In this document: positions 17,497 through 27,737 of the stretch, piece by piece | Layout: every line of letters begins with the position of its first letter | Numbering within the stretch: position 1 is the first letter of the stretch | Origin: Candidatus Binatia bacterium | Lineage (GTDB): Bacteria > Desulfobacterota > Binatia > UBA1149 > CAITLU01 | Assembly (NCBI GenBank): GCA_036493895.1 | Contig: DASXOZ010000022.1 | Span: 43,501 to 107,500, forward strand | Length of the DNA stretch: 64,000 nt | Direction of reading: 5' to 3' | The notes under the pieces: generated by a model | What the model was told of the DNA's origin: nothing | What the model saw: the letters and a program-made list of their open reading frames with translations, nothing else | Databases searched by the model: none | Position numbers and translations under genes: made by a program

Positions 17497-19131
17497 GTGA
17501 GCCGTTTCGTCTTCTACACGCTCGTCGGCCTCGGGATCGCCGTGCGTACCTGGATGCTGACCCACAATACGCTGGTCAACGGCGGCGACGTCGACGTGTA
17601 CCTGGCCGACGAAGGCATCGTCGGACTGATGGGCAAGCACATCCTCGAGCATCATGCGCTGCCGGTTTTCTTTTACGGCCAATCCTACCTCGGCGCCCTC
17701 GAAGCGTACTGCGCGGCCGCGATGTTCGCGGTGTTCGGCGTCGGATGGATGCCGCTACGCGCGGTTCCGTTCCTGTTTTCGATCCTGCTCGGCATCGCGG
17801 TGTACCGTTTCGGCTACCGTTATTATTCGGTAGCCGTCGCACGCTGGGCGACGGCTCTCGTAGCCGTCGCGCCGATGTACTTCCTGCAGTGGAACCTGAA
17901 GGCCCGCGGCGGCTTCGTCGAGCACGTCGTGCTGCTCGTCGTGGTGATGCTGCTGTTCTGGTCGTTCTACCTGTACCGGCAGCGCGATCGCGCCACGGCG
18001 TTCGCGCTCGGCCTCGTCTCGGGAATCGCGCTGTGGGTGAACCAGCTCGTCGGCGCCTACCTGGCGGTGATGGCCGGCCTGCTGCTCCTCGATCGCGAGG
18101 ATCGGCGAGGGTGGGGCGTTGCGGCGGCGGGCCTGATTCTCGGTGCCGGCCTGTTGATCGGCTACAACGTCGTTCATCCGCTGGCCACGCCGCGCTCGCT
18201 GGCGCGCAAGGCTCTCGTGATGAACCGCGTGGCGGTCGCCGAAAGGGACCAGCAGTGGGCGCGCAAGGGGTTCGACCAGCGCGTCGCCGCGCTCGGCGAC
18301 GGGCTCGACAAGCTCGGCATCGTCTTCGGCGTGCCACCGGGTCTCGGTGTCGCCCGGCTCGGTATGAGTGAGGAAGCGCGCGAAGGCGGGGCCCTCGGGC
18401 CGCTTCGCCGTGCGTCGTTCTTCGTTCCGCTCATCGCCTTCGGAGTCGCTCTCCTCTCGGCCCGGCCGCGGCGCGGACCCGGAGGATGGTCGGCCGTGGG
18501 TTCCGACCAGCTTCTCGCCCTGTTCTTCCTCGTGACTTTCGCAGTCGGCTACGTCAGTCCGCGCTACATGCTGCCGGCCTACCCTCTGGCCGCGCTGCTG
18601 GCGGCTGCGCTGGTGGTGAGAATCGCCGGCCGGCGGCGGCGCTGGATGATCGCTGCGCTGGTGGCCGTACTGGTGTTCAACGTGGCAGGGTGGGTGGACG
18701 CGGCGACCACGTCCTCGTCCGCGGACGAGGAGCGGGGCCAGCGCCTCGTGGAATGGCTGGATGACCGCGCGATCCGTGCCTGTTATAGCGCCTCCCCGCT
18801 GTACCACGTCGTGTTCGCCGGGGGCGAGAAGGTCGTGATCTCGCCGCTGCAGAAGGATCGATATCCCCCTTATGACGCCGTCGTCGAGGCTACCGATTCG
18901 ATCTGCTACGTGTTCCGCGACGACCAGGCCGACAAGAGGCAGCACCTGGCGATGATGGCGCTGCTCGACGGGAAGGGGGTCCACTACAAGCGCGCCGAAG
19001 TGGGAGCCTACCACGTGCTCTACGACTTCGAGCCGCGGCGCCAGATCCGCGCCGCCGACGTCGAGGCTGCAAGACAGGCGCCGGGACCGGGAGGAAACGG
19101 TGGGGACGAGGACGATGCCGATACGGAGTGA
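17497..19131 (+). CDS. Polytopic membrane protein, GT39/ArnT-like glycosyltransferase candidate
   Basis: 544 aa with about 10 membrane helices and a soluble C-terminal tail. After the first helix, a periplasmic loop holds acidic residues (GGDVDVYLADEGIVGLMG), resembling the catalytic acidic loop of PMT/ArnT-type GT-C enzymes, followed by LPVFFYGQSYLGALEAY. Such enzymes use polyprenyl-phosphate sugars, fitting the GtrB-like gene two positions upstream. The specific family is not certain. GTG start 5 nt after the preceding stop. The C-terminus is rich in Gly/Asp. Confidence 0.62.
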   Translation: MSRFVFYTLVGLGIAVRTWMLTHNTLVNGGDVDVYLADEGIVGLMGKHILEHHALPVFFYGQSYLGALEAYCAAAMFAVFGVGWMPLRAVPFLFSILLGIAVYRFGYRYYSVAVARWATALVAVAPMYFLQWNLKARGGFVEHVVLLVVVMLLFWSFYLYRQRDRATAFALGLVSGIALWVNQLVGAYLAVMAGLLLLDREDRRGWGVAAAGLILGAGLLIGYNVVHPLATPRSLARKALVMNRVAVAERDQQWARKGFDQRVAALGDGLDKLGIVFGVPPGLGVARLGMSEEAREGGALGPLRRASFFVPLIAFGVALLSARPRRGPGGWSAVGSDQLLALFFLVTFAVGYVSPRYMLPAYPLAALLAAALVVRIAGRRRRWMIAALVAVLVFNVAGWVDAATTSSSADEERGQRLVEWLDDRAIRACYSASPLYHVVFAGGEKVVISPLQKDRYPPYDAVVEATDSICYVFRDDQADKRQHLAMMALLDGKGVHYKRAEVGAYHVLYDFEPRRQIRAADVEAARQAPGPGGNGGDEDDADTE

Positions 19132-19134
19132 CCG

Positions 19135-20436
19135 ATGACGAGCGACCTGGAAAAGAAAATCGCCGACGGACGGGCCCATGCAGGAGTCGTGGGACTCGGC
19201 TACGTCGGCCTGCCGCTGGCAGTCGAGCTGGCGGCCTCCGGCCTCAAGGTGACGGGGCTGGACGTGTCGCAGCCGAAAGTGGACGCGATCCGCGCCGGCC
19301 GCTCGTACATTCTCGACGTGGCCTCCGGGCGCGTTTCGGACCTTGTCGCAAGGAAGCTCCTCGATGCGACGACCGATTTCGCCGCGGTCGCGGACCTCGA
19401 CACCATCAACATCTGCGTGCCGACGCCGCTGCGCAAGACACGCGAGCCCGACCTTTCCTACGTGATCGGCGCGATCGACTCGCTGATTCCGCACATGAGG
19501 CCGGGCCAGCTGCTGATCCTCGAGAGCACGACGTACCCCGGCACCACCGACGAGATCGTGCTGCCACGGCTGCGCGCGGCGGGCCTCGAGCCCGGCCGCG
19601 ACGTCGAGGTCGCGTTCTCACCCGAGCGTACCGACCCCGGCAACAAGCTGTTCGACACGCGCCGCATCCCGAAAGTCGTCGGCGGTTGCACGCCGGTCGC
19701 GAGCTCGGCCGCCAAGGCACTGTACGGGCGCTGCATCGACCGCGTCGTCATGGTCAGCTCTCCGCGCGTCGCCGAAATGGTCAAGCTGCTCGAGAACACG
19801 TTCCGCAGCGTCAACATCGCGCTGGCCAACGAGATGGCGATGATGTGCGACCACCTCGGCATCGATGTCTGGGAAGTGATCGACGCAGCCGCCACCAAGC
19901 CCTTCGGGTTCATGCCGTTCTACCCCGGGCCGGGTCTCGGCGGCCACTGCATCCCCGTCGATCCGCTGTACCTTACGTGGAAAGCCCGGGCCGAAGGCTT
20001 CGAGCCGCGATTCATCGAGCTGGCCGGGCAGATCAACGCAGCCAAGCCGGAGTTCGTCGCCTCCAAGATCATGGACGCGCTCAACGACCGGGAGAAATCG
20101 CTGAAGGGCTCGCGCATCCTCGCGCTCGGCGTCGCGTACAAGCGCGACGTCGACGACGTGCGCGAGTCGCCGGCCCTCGACGTGATGGCGCTGCTCATCG
20201 ACAAGGGCGCCGAGATCGCGTTCTCGGACCCGTTCGTCTCCGAGGTCGAGGTGCGCGGCCGCAAGCTGCGCAGCGTCGCGCCCGATCCCGAACGCATCGC
20301 GGCAGCCGACGCGGTCGTGCTGCTTACCGACCACACGGCCTTCGATCGTCCGAAAATCGCCGCCGCCGCCCGCCTGCTGATCGACACGCGCAATGCATTC
20401 CGTGGCATCGACGGGGACCATATCCTCCGCGTCTGA
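19135..20436 (+). CDS. UDP-sugar 6-dehydrogenase (WbpA/TviB/WecC type)
   Basis: 433 aa. Oxidises a UDP-HexNAc (or UDP-Glc) C6 hydroxyl to the uronate using 2 NAD+. N-terminal NAD site VVGLGYVGLPLAVELA (about 18-33), INICVPTPL, then the catalytic-Cys motif GPGLGGHCIPVDPLYLTW, followed by the C-terminal UDP-binding domain GVAYKRDVDDVRESPALDV. The PLYLTWKAR continuation fits UDP-GlcNAc/ManNAc dehydrogenases better than UDP-glucose dehydrogenases. This points to a uronic acid residue in the glycan. ATG 3 nt after the previous stop. Confidence 0.88.
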   Translation: MTSDLEKKIADGRAHAGVVGLGYVGLPLAVELAASGLKVTGLDVSQPKVDAIRAGRSYILDVASGRVSDLVARKLLDATTDFAAVADLDTINICVPTPLRKTREPDLSYVIGAIDSLIPHMRPGQLLILESTTYPGTTDEIVLPRLRAAGLEPGRDVEVAFSPERTDPGNKLFDTRRIPKVVGGCTPVASSAAKALYGRCIDRVVMVSSPRVAEMVKLLENTFRSVNIALANEMAMMCDHLGIDVWEVIDAAATKPFGFMPFYPGPGLGGHCIPVDPLYLTWKARAEGFEPRFIELAGQINAAKPEFVASKIMDALNDREKSLKGSRILALGVAYKRDVDDVRESPALDVMALLIDKGAEIAFSDPFVSEVEVRGRKLRSVAPDPERIAAADAVVLLTDHTAFDRPKIAAAARLLIDTRNAFRGIDGDHILRV

Positions 20437-21538
20437 AGCGGCGCGCGGTGCCGGCGTGCCGCCGTCGCGGCGCATCGCGCTCGTGATCGGGCAGCTCACC
20501 TACGGCGGTGCCGAGGGTCAGCTGTTCGAGCTCGCGCGCGGTCTTGCCGCCTTTGCCGAGCCGTTCGTCTATTGCCTGTCGGAGAGCGCGGAGCCTTATG
20601 GCACGCGCATCCGCGAGGCTGGCGTTCCTCTTCGCGTGCTGCCGTCGCGCGGCAGCTTCGATCTCGGACGCGTGCGGGCTCTGCGACGCGCGCTTCGCGA
20701 AGACCGCATCGAGCTGGTGCATTCGTTCCTGTTCCTCGCCAGCAGCTATGCGTACCTGGCGACCCGGGGCATGCGCGGAGTGCCGCTGGTGACTTCCGCG
20801 AGAAACTGCAAACCGGAGCCGAGCCGCGTGCGATGGCTCGTGATGCGCGCTGCCTTCCGGTCGTCGGCGCGCGTGATCTGCAATTCGCGCGAGATGGCGC
20901 GCTATGCCGCCGAGTACTACGGGGCCCCGCGCTCGCGTACCGTCGTCGTCTGGAACGGCGTCGACACGACGCGGTTCACCGCTGCGCGCCGGCCCCATGC
21001 GGGGCTGAGGATCGGAACCGTCGGTCGCATCGAGACACAGAAGAACCTCGACGTTTTCCTCGACGCGGCCGCGCGGGTGCTGGCCGAAAGACCGGATGCG
21101 AGCTTCGAGATCGTCGGCGACGGCTCGCTGCGCGAGCACTACCAGGCCGAGGTCGAGCGGCGCGGCCTGGCCGCCAGCGTCCGCCTCCCGGGCGTGCGCA
21201 GCGACATTCCGGAGTTTTTCGCGGGCCTCGACCAGTTCTGGCTCACGTCGGACTGGGAAGGCACTCCCAACGTCGTGCTCGAGGCGATGGCCGCGGCGCT
21301 GCCCGTCGTCGCGACCAGGGTCGGCGGCACTCCCGAAGTGATCGACGACCGACACACGGGCCGCCTCGTCGAGGCCGGCGATGCCGAGGCGGTGGCGGCC
21401 GCGGCCCTCGAGCTGGCAGCGGATGCGGGCGCGGCAAGGCGCATGGGCGCGGGCGCGGCGCGCGCGGCCTCGGAGAGTTTTTCGATCCGCGCGATGGTCG
21501 ATGCGACCGCGACGGTCTACGAGGCGGCGCTGGCATGA
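20393..21538 (+). CDS. GT4 family glycosyltransferase
   Basis: 381 aa. N-domain IALVIGQLTYGGAEGQLFELARGL carries the GGAE loop of lipopolysaccharide GT4 enzymes. The C-domain has GRIETQKNLDVFLDAA and TSDWEGTPNVVLEAMA (E-x7-E). The ATG at 20393 overlaps the dehydrogenase by 44 nt; a GTG at 20456, 20 nt after the dehydrogenase stop and just before PPSRRIALVIG, is an attractive alternative start. It overlaps the next gene by 4 nt (ATGA). Confidence 0.87.
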   Translation: MHSVASTGTISSASEAARGAGVPPSRRIALVIGQLTYGGAEGQLFELARGLAAFAEPFVYCLSESAEPYGTRIREAGVPLRVLPSRGSFDLGRVRALRRALREDRIELVHSFLFLASSYAYLATRGMRGVPLVTSARNCKPEPSRVRWLVMRAAFRSSARVICNSREMARYAAEYYGAPRSRTVVVWNGVDTTRFTAARRPHAGLRIGTVGRIETQKNLDVFLDAAARVLAERPDASFEIVGDGSLREHYQAEVERRGLAASVRLPGVRSDIPEFFAGLDQFWLTSDWEGTPNVVLEAMAAALPVVATRVGGTPEVIDDRHTGRLVEAGDAEAVAAAALELAADAGAARRMGAGAARAASESFSIRAMVDATATVYEAALA

Positions 21539-22572
21539 ACGGGACTTTCATCAGCGTCATCATTCCGATGCGCAACGAGCAGGACTGGATCGAGCGCTGC
21601 CTCGGCAGCGTGCTCGCGCAGGACTGGCCGCGCGATCGCATGGAAGTGCTGGTGGCCGACGGAATGTCGAGCGACGAGTCGCCGCGTCTTCTCGATGCAC
21701 TGGCAGCGCGAGATCCGCGCGTGCGCCGCATCGACAACCCCGGGTTGATCGTTCCGACGGGCCTCAACCTGGCGATTGCGGCAGCGCGCGGGGAAGTGAT
21801 CGCGCGCATCGATGCGCATACGGTGATCGAGAGGGATTACCTGAGGCGCGGCATCGAGCTGCTCGAGCGCACCGGCGCGAGCAACGTCGGCGGCCCGATG
21901 GTCTGCCGGGGCGGAGGTCCGATCGCCACGGCCATCGCGGCGGCCATGGCATCGCGGTTCGGCATCGGAGCGGCGTTCCATTACGCAAACGAGGAGCGCG
22001 ACTGCGACACGGTGTACATGGGGATGTGGCCGCGCGAAGTGTTCGAGCGCGTCGGCCTGTTTGACGAGGAGTTCGTCCGCAACCAGGACGACGAGCTGAG
22101 CTACCGCATCCGCAAGGCCGGGGGGCGCATCGTCGTCTCTCCGCTCATGCGCTCGCTGTACCAGAACCGCGAGTCCTGGAAGGCGCTGGCCCGCCAGTTC
22201 TTCCAGTACGGCCAGTGGAAGGTTCGCGTGCTTCAGAAGCACCCGCGGCAGATGAGCGTGCGCCATTTCGTGCCGCCGCTGTTCCAGGCCGGGTCCCTGC
22301 TGCTCGTCGTTGCCGGTCTGGTCTGGAGGCCGGCGCTCTGGACCGGGCTCGGCGCCATGGCATTGTACGCGGGTTTGCTCGCCGCCGTGGCGGCCCGGGA
22401 GGCCGAGGGCACGGCGGCCGGGCTGCGGATGTGGCTGGCCCTGGTGCTGATCCACCAGTCGTGGGCCGCGGGGTTCCTGGCAGGATTGTGGCGCTTTGCC
22501 GGGCGCTGGCAGGACCCGCCGTCCGAGCCGAAGAGGCTCGCGCAGCGCGCGGCCGCGCCCGTGGCAGTTTGA
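21535..22572 (+). CDS. GT2 glycosyltransferase, ExoA-like, with C-terminal membrane helices
   Basis: 345 aa from the ATG that overlaps the preceding stop. GT-A motifs: [42 protein letters not shown] and the catalytic-base region [15 protein letters not shown] (ED/QDDE-type). About three C-terminal helices (265-325) tether it to the inner membrane. The layout and NEEDELNY-like motif resemble succinoglycan ExoA. A 58-nt gap precedes the next gene. Confidence 0.87.
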   Translation: MNGTFISVIIPMRNEQDWIERCLGSVLAQDWPRDRMEVLVADGMSSDESPRLLDALAARDPRVRRIDNPGLIVPTGLNLAIAAARGEVIARIDAHTVIERDYLRRGIELLERTGASNVGGPMVCRGGGPIATAIAAAMASRFGIGAAFHYANEERDCDTVYMGMWPREVFERVGLFDEEFVRNQDDELSYRIRKAGGRIVVSPLMRSLYQNRESWKALARQFFQYGQWKVRVLQKHPRQMSVRHFVPPLFQAGSLLLVVAGLVWRPALWTGLGAMALYAGLLAAVAAREAEGTAAGLRMWLALVLIHQSWAAGFLAGLWRFAGRWQDPPSEPKRLAQRAAAPVAV

Positions 22573-22630
22573 AAGCGGCGGCCGCGGCACCGGAACGGGC
22601 AGGGCGCGCGAGAAGGAGAAGGACAAGGCA

Positions 22631-23452
22631 ATGGGCGAGAGCGACTTCACCGTTTCGGTGCTGATCCCGTGTTACAACGAGCTGGACACGGTGGAGAACG
22701 TGATCGCGCGCGTGCGCGCCGTGCCGGTGCGCACCGAGATCATCCTCGTCGATGATTGCTCGCGTGACGGGACCCGCGAGCTGCTGAAAAAGCTCGCGAT
22801 CGACGATCCGTCGCTGAAGATCCATTTCCACGAGATCAATCGCGGCAAGGGCGCGGCGATCCGCACCGCGCTGGCGCAGGCTACCGGCGACGTCGTCGTC
22901 GTGCAGGACGCCGACATGGAGTACGACCCGATGGAGTACCCGGCCCTGCTGGAGCCGATCCTCCAGGGGGTCGCCGACGTCGTCTACGGCTCGCGCTTCC
23001 TCGGCGGGCCTCACCGCGTGCTGTTCTTCTGGCACCAGCTCGGCAACCAGCTGCTGACGCTGCTGTCGAACGTGATGACGAACCTCAATCTCACCGACAT
23101 GGAAACGGGGTACAAGCTGTTCCGCCGCGAGGTCATCCAGGCGATGCGCCTTACGGCCGACCGCTTCGGCTTCGAGCCGGAAGTGACGGCGCGGGTTTCG
23201 CAGATGCGCTGCCGCATCTTCGAGGTTCCGATCTCCTACTGGGGCCGCGATTACGACGCCGGCAAGAAGATCACGTGGCGCGACGGCGTGGCGGCGCTGT
23301 GGTTCATCTTCAAGTTCAACGTCATCGACCGCATGCCGGCGTCGGCGCGCGTGCAGCCGAGCGAAGCGCACTGGGTGGCCCTCGATCCCGGGCGCGCGCA
23401 CGCGGCCGGGCAAAAGGCGCATACGCAGGGCGCGGACAGGAAAAGCCTCTGA
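22631..23452 (+). CDS. GT2 glycosyltransferase, DPM1-like
   Basis: 273 aa from the ATG with GAAGGAGAAGG upstream. GT-A motifs: [45 protein letters not shown] (DAD metal site) and YKLFRRE. It lacks the two C-terminal helices of GtrB-type enzymes and resembles dolichol-phosphate-mannose synthase DPM1-like proteins that pair with a sugar epimerase in glycan loci. The coding end is shared with the next gene. Confidence 0.85.
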   Translation: MGESDFTVSVLIPCYNELDTVENVIARVRAVPVRTEIILVDDCSRDGTRELLKKLAIDDPSLKIHFHEINRGKGAAIRTALAQATGDVVVVQDADMEYDPMEYPALLEPILQGVADVVYGSRFLGGPHRVLFFWHQLGNQLLTLLSNVMTNLNLTDMETGYKLFRREVIQAMRLTADRFGFEPEVTARVSQMRCRIFEVPISYWGRDYDAGKKITWRDGVAALWFIFKFNVIDRMPASARVQPSEAHWVALDPGRAHAAGQKAHTQGADRKSL

Positions 23453-24393
23453 ACAAGCTCTGGCTCGTCACCGGCGGCGCCGGCTTCATCGGGTCCCACA
23501 TCGTCGCCGAGCTCGTGCGGCGAGGGGAAGCCGTGCGCGTGCTCGACAACTTCGCGACCGGACTGGAGGCCAACCTGGAGCCGCTCGGCTCGGCTGTCGA
23601 GGTCGTACGCGGCGACCTGCGTGACGCAGGCGCCGTCGCTTCGGCGATGCGCGGCGCAACGCACGTGCTGCACCTCGGAGCGCTCGGCTCCGTGCCGCGT
23701 TCGGTCGAGGACCCGGTCACCAGCAACGACGTCAACGTCACCGGCACGCTGTACGTTCTCGTGGCGGCGCGCGATGCAGGCGCCCGGCGCGTCGTGTTCT
23801 CGTCGTCGTCGTCCGTCTACGGAGCGAACACCGAAATTCCGAAACGCGTGGGAATGGCCACGGCGCCGGTTTCGCCGTACGCCGTCACGAAGCAGGCTGC
23901 CGAGAGCTACACCAGCGTGTTCTCGCGCATCTACGGGCTCGCGACGGTTTCGCTGCGCTACTTCAACGTGTTCGGCGAGAACCAGAGGCCGGACTCGGCG
24001 TATGCGGCGGTGATCCCGAAGTTCATGCGCCTGGCGCTCGAGGGAAAGCCGCTGGAGATCCACGGCGACGGGCTGCAGTCGCGCGACTTCACGTACGTCG
24101 ACAACGTCGTCTCCGCCAACCTGCTGGCCGCAACGGCCGAGGGGGTCGACGGGGAAGTCTTCAACATCGCGTGCGGCGCCAGCTACACGCTGGTCGACAT
24201 TGCCGATGCGCTCGAAAAGGCGCTCGGCCGTCCCCTCGAGCGCATCCACGCCGGAGCCAGGACCGGCGACGTGCGGACCAGCCTTGCCGACATCGAGCCG
24301 GCGCGCTCGCGCCTTGGATATCGCGTCCTCGTCGATTTTCACGACGGACTCACCCGGACGTGGGAGAGCTTTCGCAAGCGTCACGGCTCCTGA
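23449..24393 (+). CDS. NAD-dependent NDP-sugar epimerase/dehydratase (extended SDR), CTG start
   Basis: 314 aa if started at CTG 23449, overlapping the previous stop (CTGA) with AGGAAAAG just upstream; the only earlier in-frame starts are GTG 23299 and 23275, which would add 50 or more unrelated residues. The NAD site [16 protein letters not shown] then begins at about residue 6, as expected for the family. Catalytic S-x-Y-xxx-[11 protein letters not shown] and [31 protein letters not shown] and the [10 protein letters not shown]-terminal signature match UDP-GlcNAc/GalNAc 4-epimerases (WbpP-like). Together with the dehydrogenase it could make UDP-GalNAcA (inference). Confidence 0.85.
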   Translation: MNKLWLVTGGAGFIGSHIVAELVRRGEAVRVLDNFATGLEANLEPLGSAVEVVRGDLRDAGAVASAMRGATHVLHLGALGSVPRSVEDPVTSNDVNVTGTLYVLVAARDAGARRVVFSSSSSVYGANTEIPKRVGMATAPVSPYAVTKQAAESYTSVFSRIYGLATVSLRYFNVFGENQRPDSAYAAVIPKFMRLALEGKPLEIHGDGLQSRDFTYVDNVVSANLLAATAEGVDGEVFNIACGASYTLVDIADALEKALGRPLERIHAGARTGDVRTSLADIEPARSRLGYRVLVDFHDGLTRTWESFRKRHGS

Positions 24394-24515
24394 ACGCCCG
24401 TAAACCGAGCGCAGGCGGTGGGTTTGTGCCCCGCGGGGGGAAAAGCGGTCTTGTCAGCCCCGTCACGGCCTCGTAGGCTTGTGCCGAGGTCCCCGTCCAG
24501 CTCCGAGCAGGACGC

Positions 24516-24544
24516 CCGTTCCCGCTGGCAGGAAAGCGGGACGG
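24516..24544 (+). promoter_or_regulatory. Leader hairpin upstream of the DUF1566 gene
   Basis: A 9-bp stem (CCGT-CCCGC with GCGGGACGG, one bulged T) around a 10-nt loop, ending 22 nt before the ATG at 24567. The 24394-24566 gap after the polysaccharide operon also holds a CCCCGCGGGG palindrome near 24430. No U-tract follows, so this is not a classical terminator. It may be a 5' UTR structure. No known riboswitch class was recognised. Confidence 0.35.
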
Positions 24545-24566
24545 CACGGACCGCGGAGCTACGACC

Positions 24567-25577
24567 ATGACCCAGTTCACGACCGTTCGTCGCGTCACCC
24601 TCTTCCTCGGGAGTTTGCTGCTCTTGCTGCCGGCTCTTCCCGCGGCGGCCGGGCTTTCTCCTGACGTGCGCTGCGAAACCGGCAAGCTCAAGACCACGGC
24701 GAGCTACGCCTCGTGCCGCCTCAAGGCCGACGCCCTGGGCCTGGTGAAGAGCCTTTCGCCAGATTACTCGAACTGTGTGAGCAAGATCGATTCGAAGTTC
24801 CCGAAGCTCGAAGAGCAGGCCGGAGCCGGAGTCTGCCCGAGCAACAACGACCTCGGCGACATCCGCGCGCGCACCGACGACTACGAGCAGACGATTGCGA
24901 CGCTGCTGGCCGGCGGCACGATCCCGAGCGCCCAGTGCGGCAACGGAACGCTGGAATCGGGAGAGCAGTGCGACGTCGGCCAGTTGAGCGGCCAGACGTG
25001 CCAGAGCGAGGGGTTCCCCGGCGGCGGCAACCTGCGCTGCGGCCCGGGCTGTACCTTCGACACGTCCGACTGTCATGCAACCCAGTTCGAGGACACGGGG
25101 CTCACCGTCGTCGATCACATTAACGGGCTGGAATGGGAAAAGAAGGACGGCTCGGACGGCAGCGCCAGCAACACCGACGTCCACGACGTCGACAACACGT
25201 ACACGTGGGCCGCCAGCGGCGCGAGCACCAACACGACGATGACGGGGACGATGTACACCGTCTTCCTGACGGCGCTCAACGGCGTGACCGACACGATGAC
25301 GACGACGACGTCGGGTTGCTACGCGAACCACTGCGACTGGCGGATCCCGACGATCGACGAGCTCAAGAGCATCACGAAGCTCTCGCCGGGCTGCAGCTCC
25401 GCTCCGTGCGTCCTGGACGCGGCATTTCTGCCGAACCGCTCGGGCCGCTACTGGTCCAACTCGACACGCGCGGGGTCGCCGACAGGCGCCCACTTCGTCG
25501 AGTTCCTGACCGGACAGGTGTCCAACGACCTCAAAACGACCGCTTATTCCGCCAGGGCCGTGCGCTCGATCGAGTAG
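24567..25577 (+). CDS. Secreted Cys-rich protein with DUF1566 (Lcl C-terminal) domain
   Basis: 336 aa. Signal peptide FLGSLLLLLPALPAAAG; a middle Cys-rich repeat CGNGTLESGEQCDVGQ...CGPGCTFDTSDC (about 131-171) of the DUF4215/myxococcal Cys-rich type; and a C-terminal DUF1566 fold with the signature DWRIPTIDELKSI and a YWSNSTRAG strand. Such proteins are exported and often surface-bound; the ligand is unknown. It follows the polysaccharide operon with its own leader and converges on hisG, 12 nt apart. The Cys-rich repeat probably forms disulphides in the periplasm or outside the cell. Confidence 0.8.
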   Translation: MTQFTTVRRVTLFLGSLLLLLPALPAAAGLSPDVRCETGKLKTTASYASCRLKADALGLVKSLSPDYSNCVSKIDSKFPKLEEQAGAGVCPSNNDLGDIRARTDDYEQTIATLLAGGTIPSAQCGNGTLESGEQCDVGQLSGQTCQSEGFPGGGNLRCGPGCTFDTSDCHATQFEDTGLTVVDHINGLEWEKKDGSDGSASNTDVHDVDNTYTWAASGASTNTTMTGTMYTVFLTALNGVTDTMTTTTSGCYANHCDWRIPTIDELKSITKLSPGCSSAPCVLDAAFLPNRSGRYWSNSTRAGSPTGAHFVEFLTGQVSNDLKTTAYSARAVRSIE

Positions 25578-25589
25578 GGGCGGCCCGCT

Positions 25590-26462
25590 TCAGAGCACCT
25601 TGTTCAGCGGATACTCGATGATGCCTTCGGCCCCGCAGCCGACCAGCCGCGGAATGAGGTCGCGCACCACCGACTCGGCGATCACGACTTCGATCGATAC
25701 CCAGTCCTTCTGGTGAAGGTTCGCGACCGTCGGTGCCGTGATCGACGGCAGGATCGCGATGACGTCCGAGACGCGGCCCTGCGGCACGTTCATCTTGAGG
25801 CCAACCTGCGCCTCGGCCTTGAGCGCTCCCTGCAGCAGCATCGAGATCTGGTCGATCTTGCCGCGCTTGAACGGATCCTTGACGGCGCTGCGGTTGGCGA
25901 TCAGCTGGGGATTGGATTCCATCAGGTCGGCGATGATCACGAGACCGTTTGCGCGCAGCGTGCTGCCCGTCTCGGTGACCTCGACGATGGCATCGCAAAG
26001 ACCCGCCGCGACCTTCGCCTCCGTTGCACCCCATGAGAATTCGACGTCGACCGGCACGCCGCGCGACGCGAAGTAACGCTTCGTGAAACCGACCAGCTCG
26101 GTCGAGATCCGTTTTCCTGCGAGATCCTCGGGACTGCGGATCTTCGAATCGGCGGGGACCGCCAGCACCCAGCGTGTCGGGCGGAACGAGGCCTTGGAGT
26201 AGACGAGGTCGCAGATCACCTCGACGTCGGACGAGTTCTCGGCGATCCAGTCCTTCCCCGTGATTCCGCAATCGAGGGAGCCCACTTCGACGTAACGGGC
26301 CATTTCCTGGGCCCGCACGAGCGAGCACGCCAGCTCGCCGTCGTCGATGTTCGGAAAATAGCTTCGGGAGCTGGTCGTGACGCGCCAGCCCGATTTCTTC
26401 ATCAGGTCGATCGTCGTCTGTTCGAGGCTGCCCTTGGGAAGGCCGAGCTTGAGAACGTTCAC
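25590..26462 (-). CDS. hisG: ATP phosphoribosyltransferase, long form
   Basis: 290 aa from the GTG at 26462, preceded by AAAGGAA (7 nt). First step of histidine synthesis: ATP plus PRPP to phosphoribosyl-ATP. Starts [19 protein letters not shown]; the PRPP-loop region is [19 protein letters not shown]. The C-terminal ACT-like regulatory domain (about 215-290, [20 protein letters not shown]) marks the long, hexameric, histidine-inhibited HisG form, which needs no HisZ. It stands alone: no other his gene is in the window. Divergent from lpxD across 159 nt. Confidence 0.93.
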   Translation of the reverse strand: MNVLKLGLPKGSLEQTTIDLMKKSGWRVTTSSRSYFPNIDDGELACSLVRAQEMARYVEVGSLDCGITGKDWIAENSSDVEVICDLVYSKASFRPTRWVLAVPADSKIRSPEDLAGKRISTELVGFTKRYFASRGVPVDVEFSWGATEAKVAAGLCDAIVEVTETGSTLRANGLVIIADLMESNPQLIANRSAVKDPFKRGKIDQISMLLQGALKAEAQVGLKMNVPQGRVSDVIAILPSITAPTVANLHQKDWVSIEVVIAESVVRDLIPRLVGCGAEGIIEYPLNKVL

Positions 26463-26523
26463 TTCGGATTCCTTTGCGCGAAACGGCCGCTTTCGTGTGC
26501 GGCTCGATGCCGGCTCCCGCGCG

Positions 26524-26540
26524 GCCCGCCAGAGGCGGGC
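26524..26540 (-). promoter_or_regulatory. Perfect 7-bp hairpin in hisG/lpxD divergent region
   Basis: GCCCGCC-AGA-GGCGGGC is a perfect inverted repeat in the 159-nt spacer, 62 nt upstream of the hisG start and 82 nt upstream of lpxD. It is too far from both starts to hide a ribosome site. It may be an operator or simply a stable leader hairpin. No His-codon leader peptide was seen for hisG. Confidence 0.35.
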
Positions 26541-26621
26541 TGCCTGCGCCGTATCGGCGCCGAGGCGGGGCGAATCGGTCATAGTTGCGCAGAGGGAGCC
26601 GAAAGGCAAAAATCCGCGATC

Positions 26622-27662
26622 ATGCGCCTTGGCGAGATCGCGCACCGCCTCGATCTCGCGCTGGACGGGGACCCGGATATCGAAATCCGCGGCCTCGCGC
26701 CGATCGACGAAGCGGCCCCTGGTGACCTGACCTTCGTCGCGGCGCCCCGCTACAGGCCCCTTCTGCGCAGCACCGGGGCCTCGGCGGTCATCGTGGCGAT
26801 CGGCGAGGATACGTTCGGTCGCGCCGCCCTTCGCGCCAAAGAGCCGTACGCGGCTTTCGTAAAGGCAGTTGCGCTGTTCGATTCGAGGCCGCGGCCCGCT
26901 CCCGGCATTCATCCGACGGCGGTGATCGGCGACGGTGCCGAGGTTGGTGCCCGTGCATCGATCGGAGCCTTCGTCGTGGTGGGCCAGGACACCACGATCG
27001 GCGACGATGCCGTGCTGCATCCGCACGTCGTCATCTACGCTGGCGCACGAATCGGGCGACGTTTTACGGCTCACGCGGGAAGCGTCGTGCGCGAAGGGGT
27101 CGAGATCGGCGACGACGTCGTACTGCAGCCCGGCGCTGTCGTCGGAGGCGACGGATTCGGATTCCTGCCGCAGGGAAAAGACCTTCCCGTTTCCATTGCG
27201 CAGATCGGGACCGTCCGTCTCGAGGACGCGGTGGAGCTCGGCGCCAATACGACCGTGGACCGCGCGACGATCGGCGCGACCGTGCTCGGCCGCGGCGTCA
27301 AGCTCGACAACCTCGTGATGGTCGGCCACGGCAGTCGCATCGGTGCCGGCTCGATGCTGGCAGGGCAGTCGGGCATGGCAGGCAGCACGACGATCGGCGA
27401 GAGGGTGATGGCAGGCGGACAGGCCGGTTTTGCCGGGCACCTCTCGGTCGGTGACGACGCGAGGATCGCGGCCCAGGCCGGCGTGATCGGAGACATCGCG
27501 CCGGGCGCCACGGTATCGGGCCTGCCGGCAGTTGACATCGGCCTGTGGCGCCGCGCCGCAGCCGCTCTCCTTCGCCTGCCGGAGCTGCTGCGGCGCGTGA
27601 GAAAGCTCGAAAAAGCGCTGGAGATTGCGGAGCCAAGACAGGCCGAGCGCGACCACGACTGA
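26622..27662 (+). CDS. lpxD: UDP-3-O-acylglucosamine N-acyltransferase
   Basis: 346 aa. Third step of lipid A synthesis: transfers a hydroxyacyl chain from ACP to UDP-3-O-acyl-GlcN. N-terminal uridine-binding domain (LRLGEIA to [11 protein letters not shown]) and then a left-handed beta-helix of hexapeptide repeats ([20 protein letters not shown] onwards), with [17 protein letters not shown] and the catalytic His in [10 protein letters not shown]-terminal helix [18 protein letters not shown]. Usual lipid-A neighbours (bamA, skp, fabZ, lpxA) are absent. acpP, encoding its acyl carrier, is 1.1 kb downstream. No clear Shine-Dalgarno at the ATG. Confidence 0.93.
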   Translation: MRLGEIAHRLDLALDGDPDIEIRGLAPIDEAAPGDLTFVAAPRYRPLLRSTGASAVIVAIGEDTFGRAALRAKEPYAAFVKAVALFDSRPRPAPGIHPTAVIGDGAEVGARASIGAFVVVGQDTTIGDDAVLHPHVVIYAGARIGRRFTAHAGSVVREGVEIGDDVVLQPGAVVGGDGFGFLPQGKDLPVSIAQIGTVRLEDAVELGANTTVDRATIGATVLGRGVKLDNLVMVGHGSRIGAGSMLAGQSGMAGSTTIGERVMAGGQAGFAGHLSVGDDARIAAQAGVIGDIAPGATVSGLPAVDIGLWRRAAAALLRLPELLRRVRKLEKALEIAEPRQAERDHD

Positions 27663-27737
27663 ACGCCGGCTGTGCGTTGCCTCCGCAGCCCGCACGCGCT
27701 ATCGGACCCGGTTCGCGGCGAGGCGGCGGAGCAGGCA

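Noticed and set aside
24394..24566. Riboswitch (c-di-GMP type) before the DUF1566 gene
   Set aside because: Some structure is present, but the conserved GEMM core sequences could not be found.
25590..27695. 701-codon minus frame including hisG
   Set aside because: Only the last 290 codons match HisG; the rest is antisense to lpxD, which has full family motifs.
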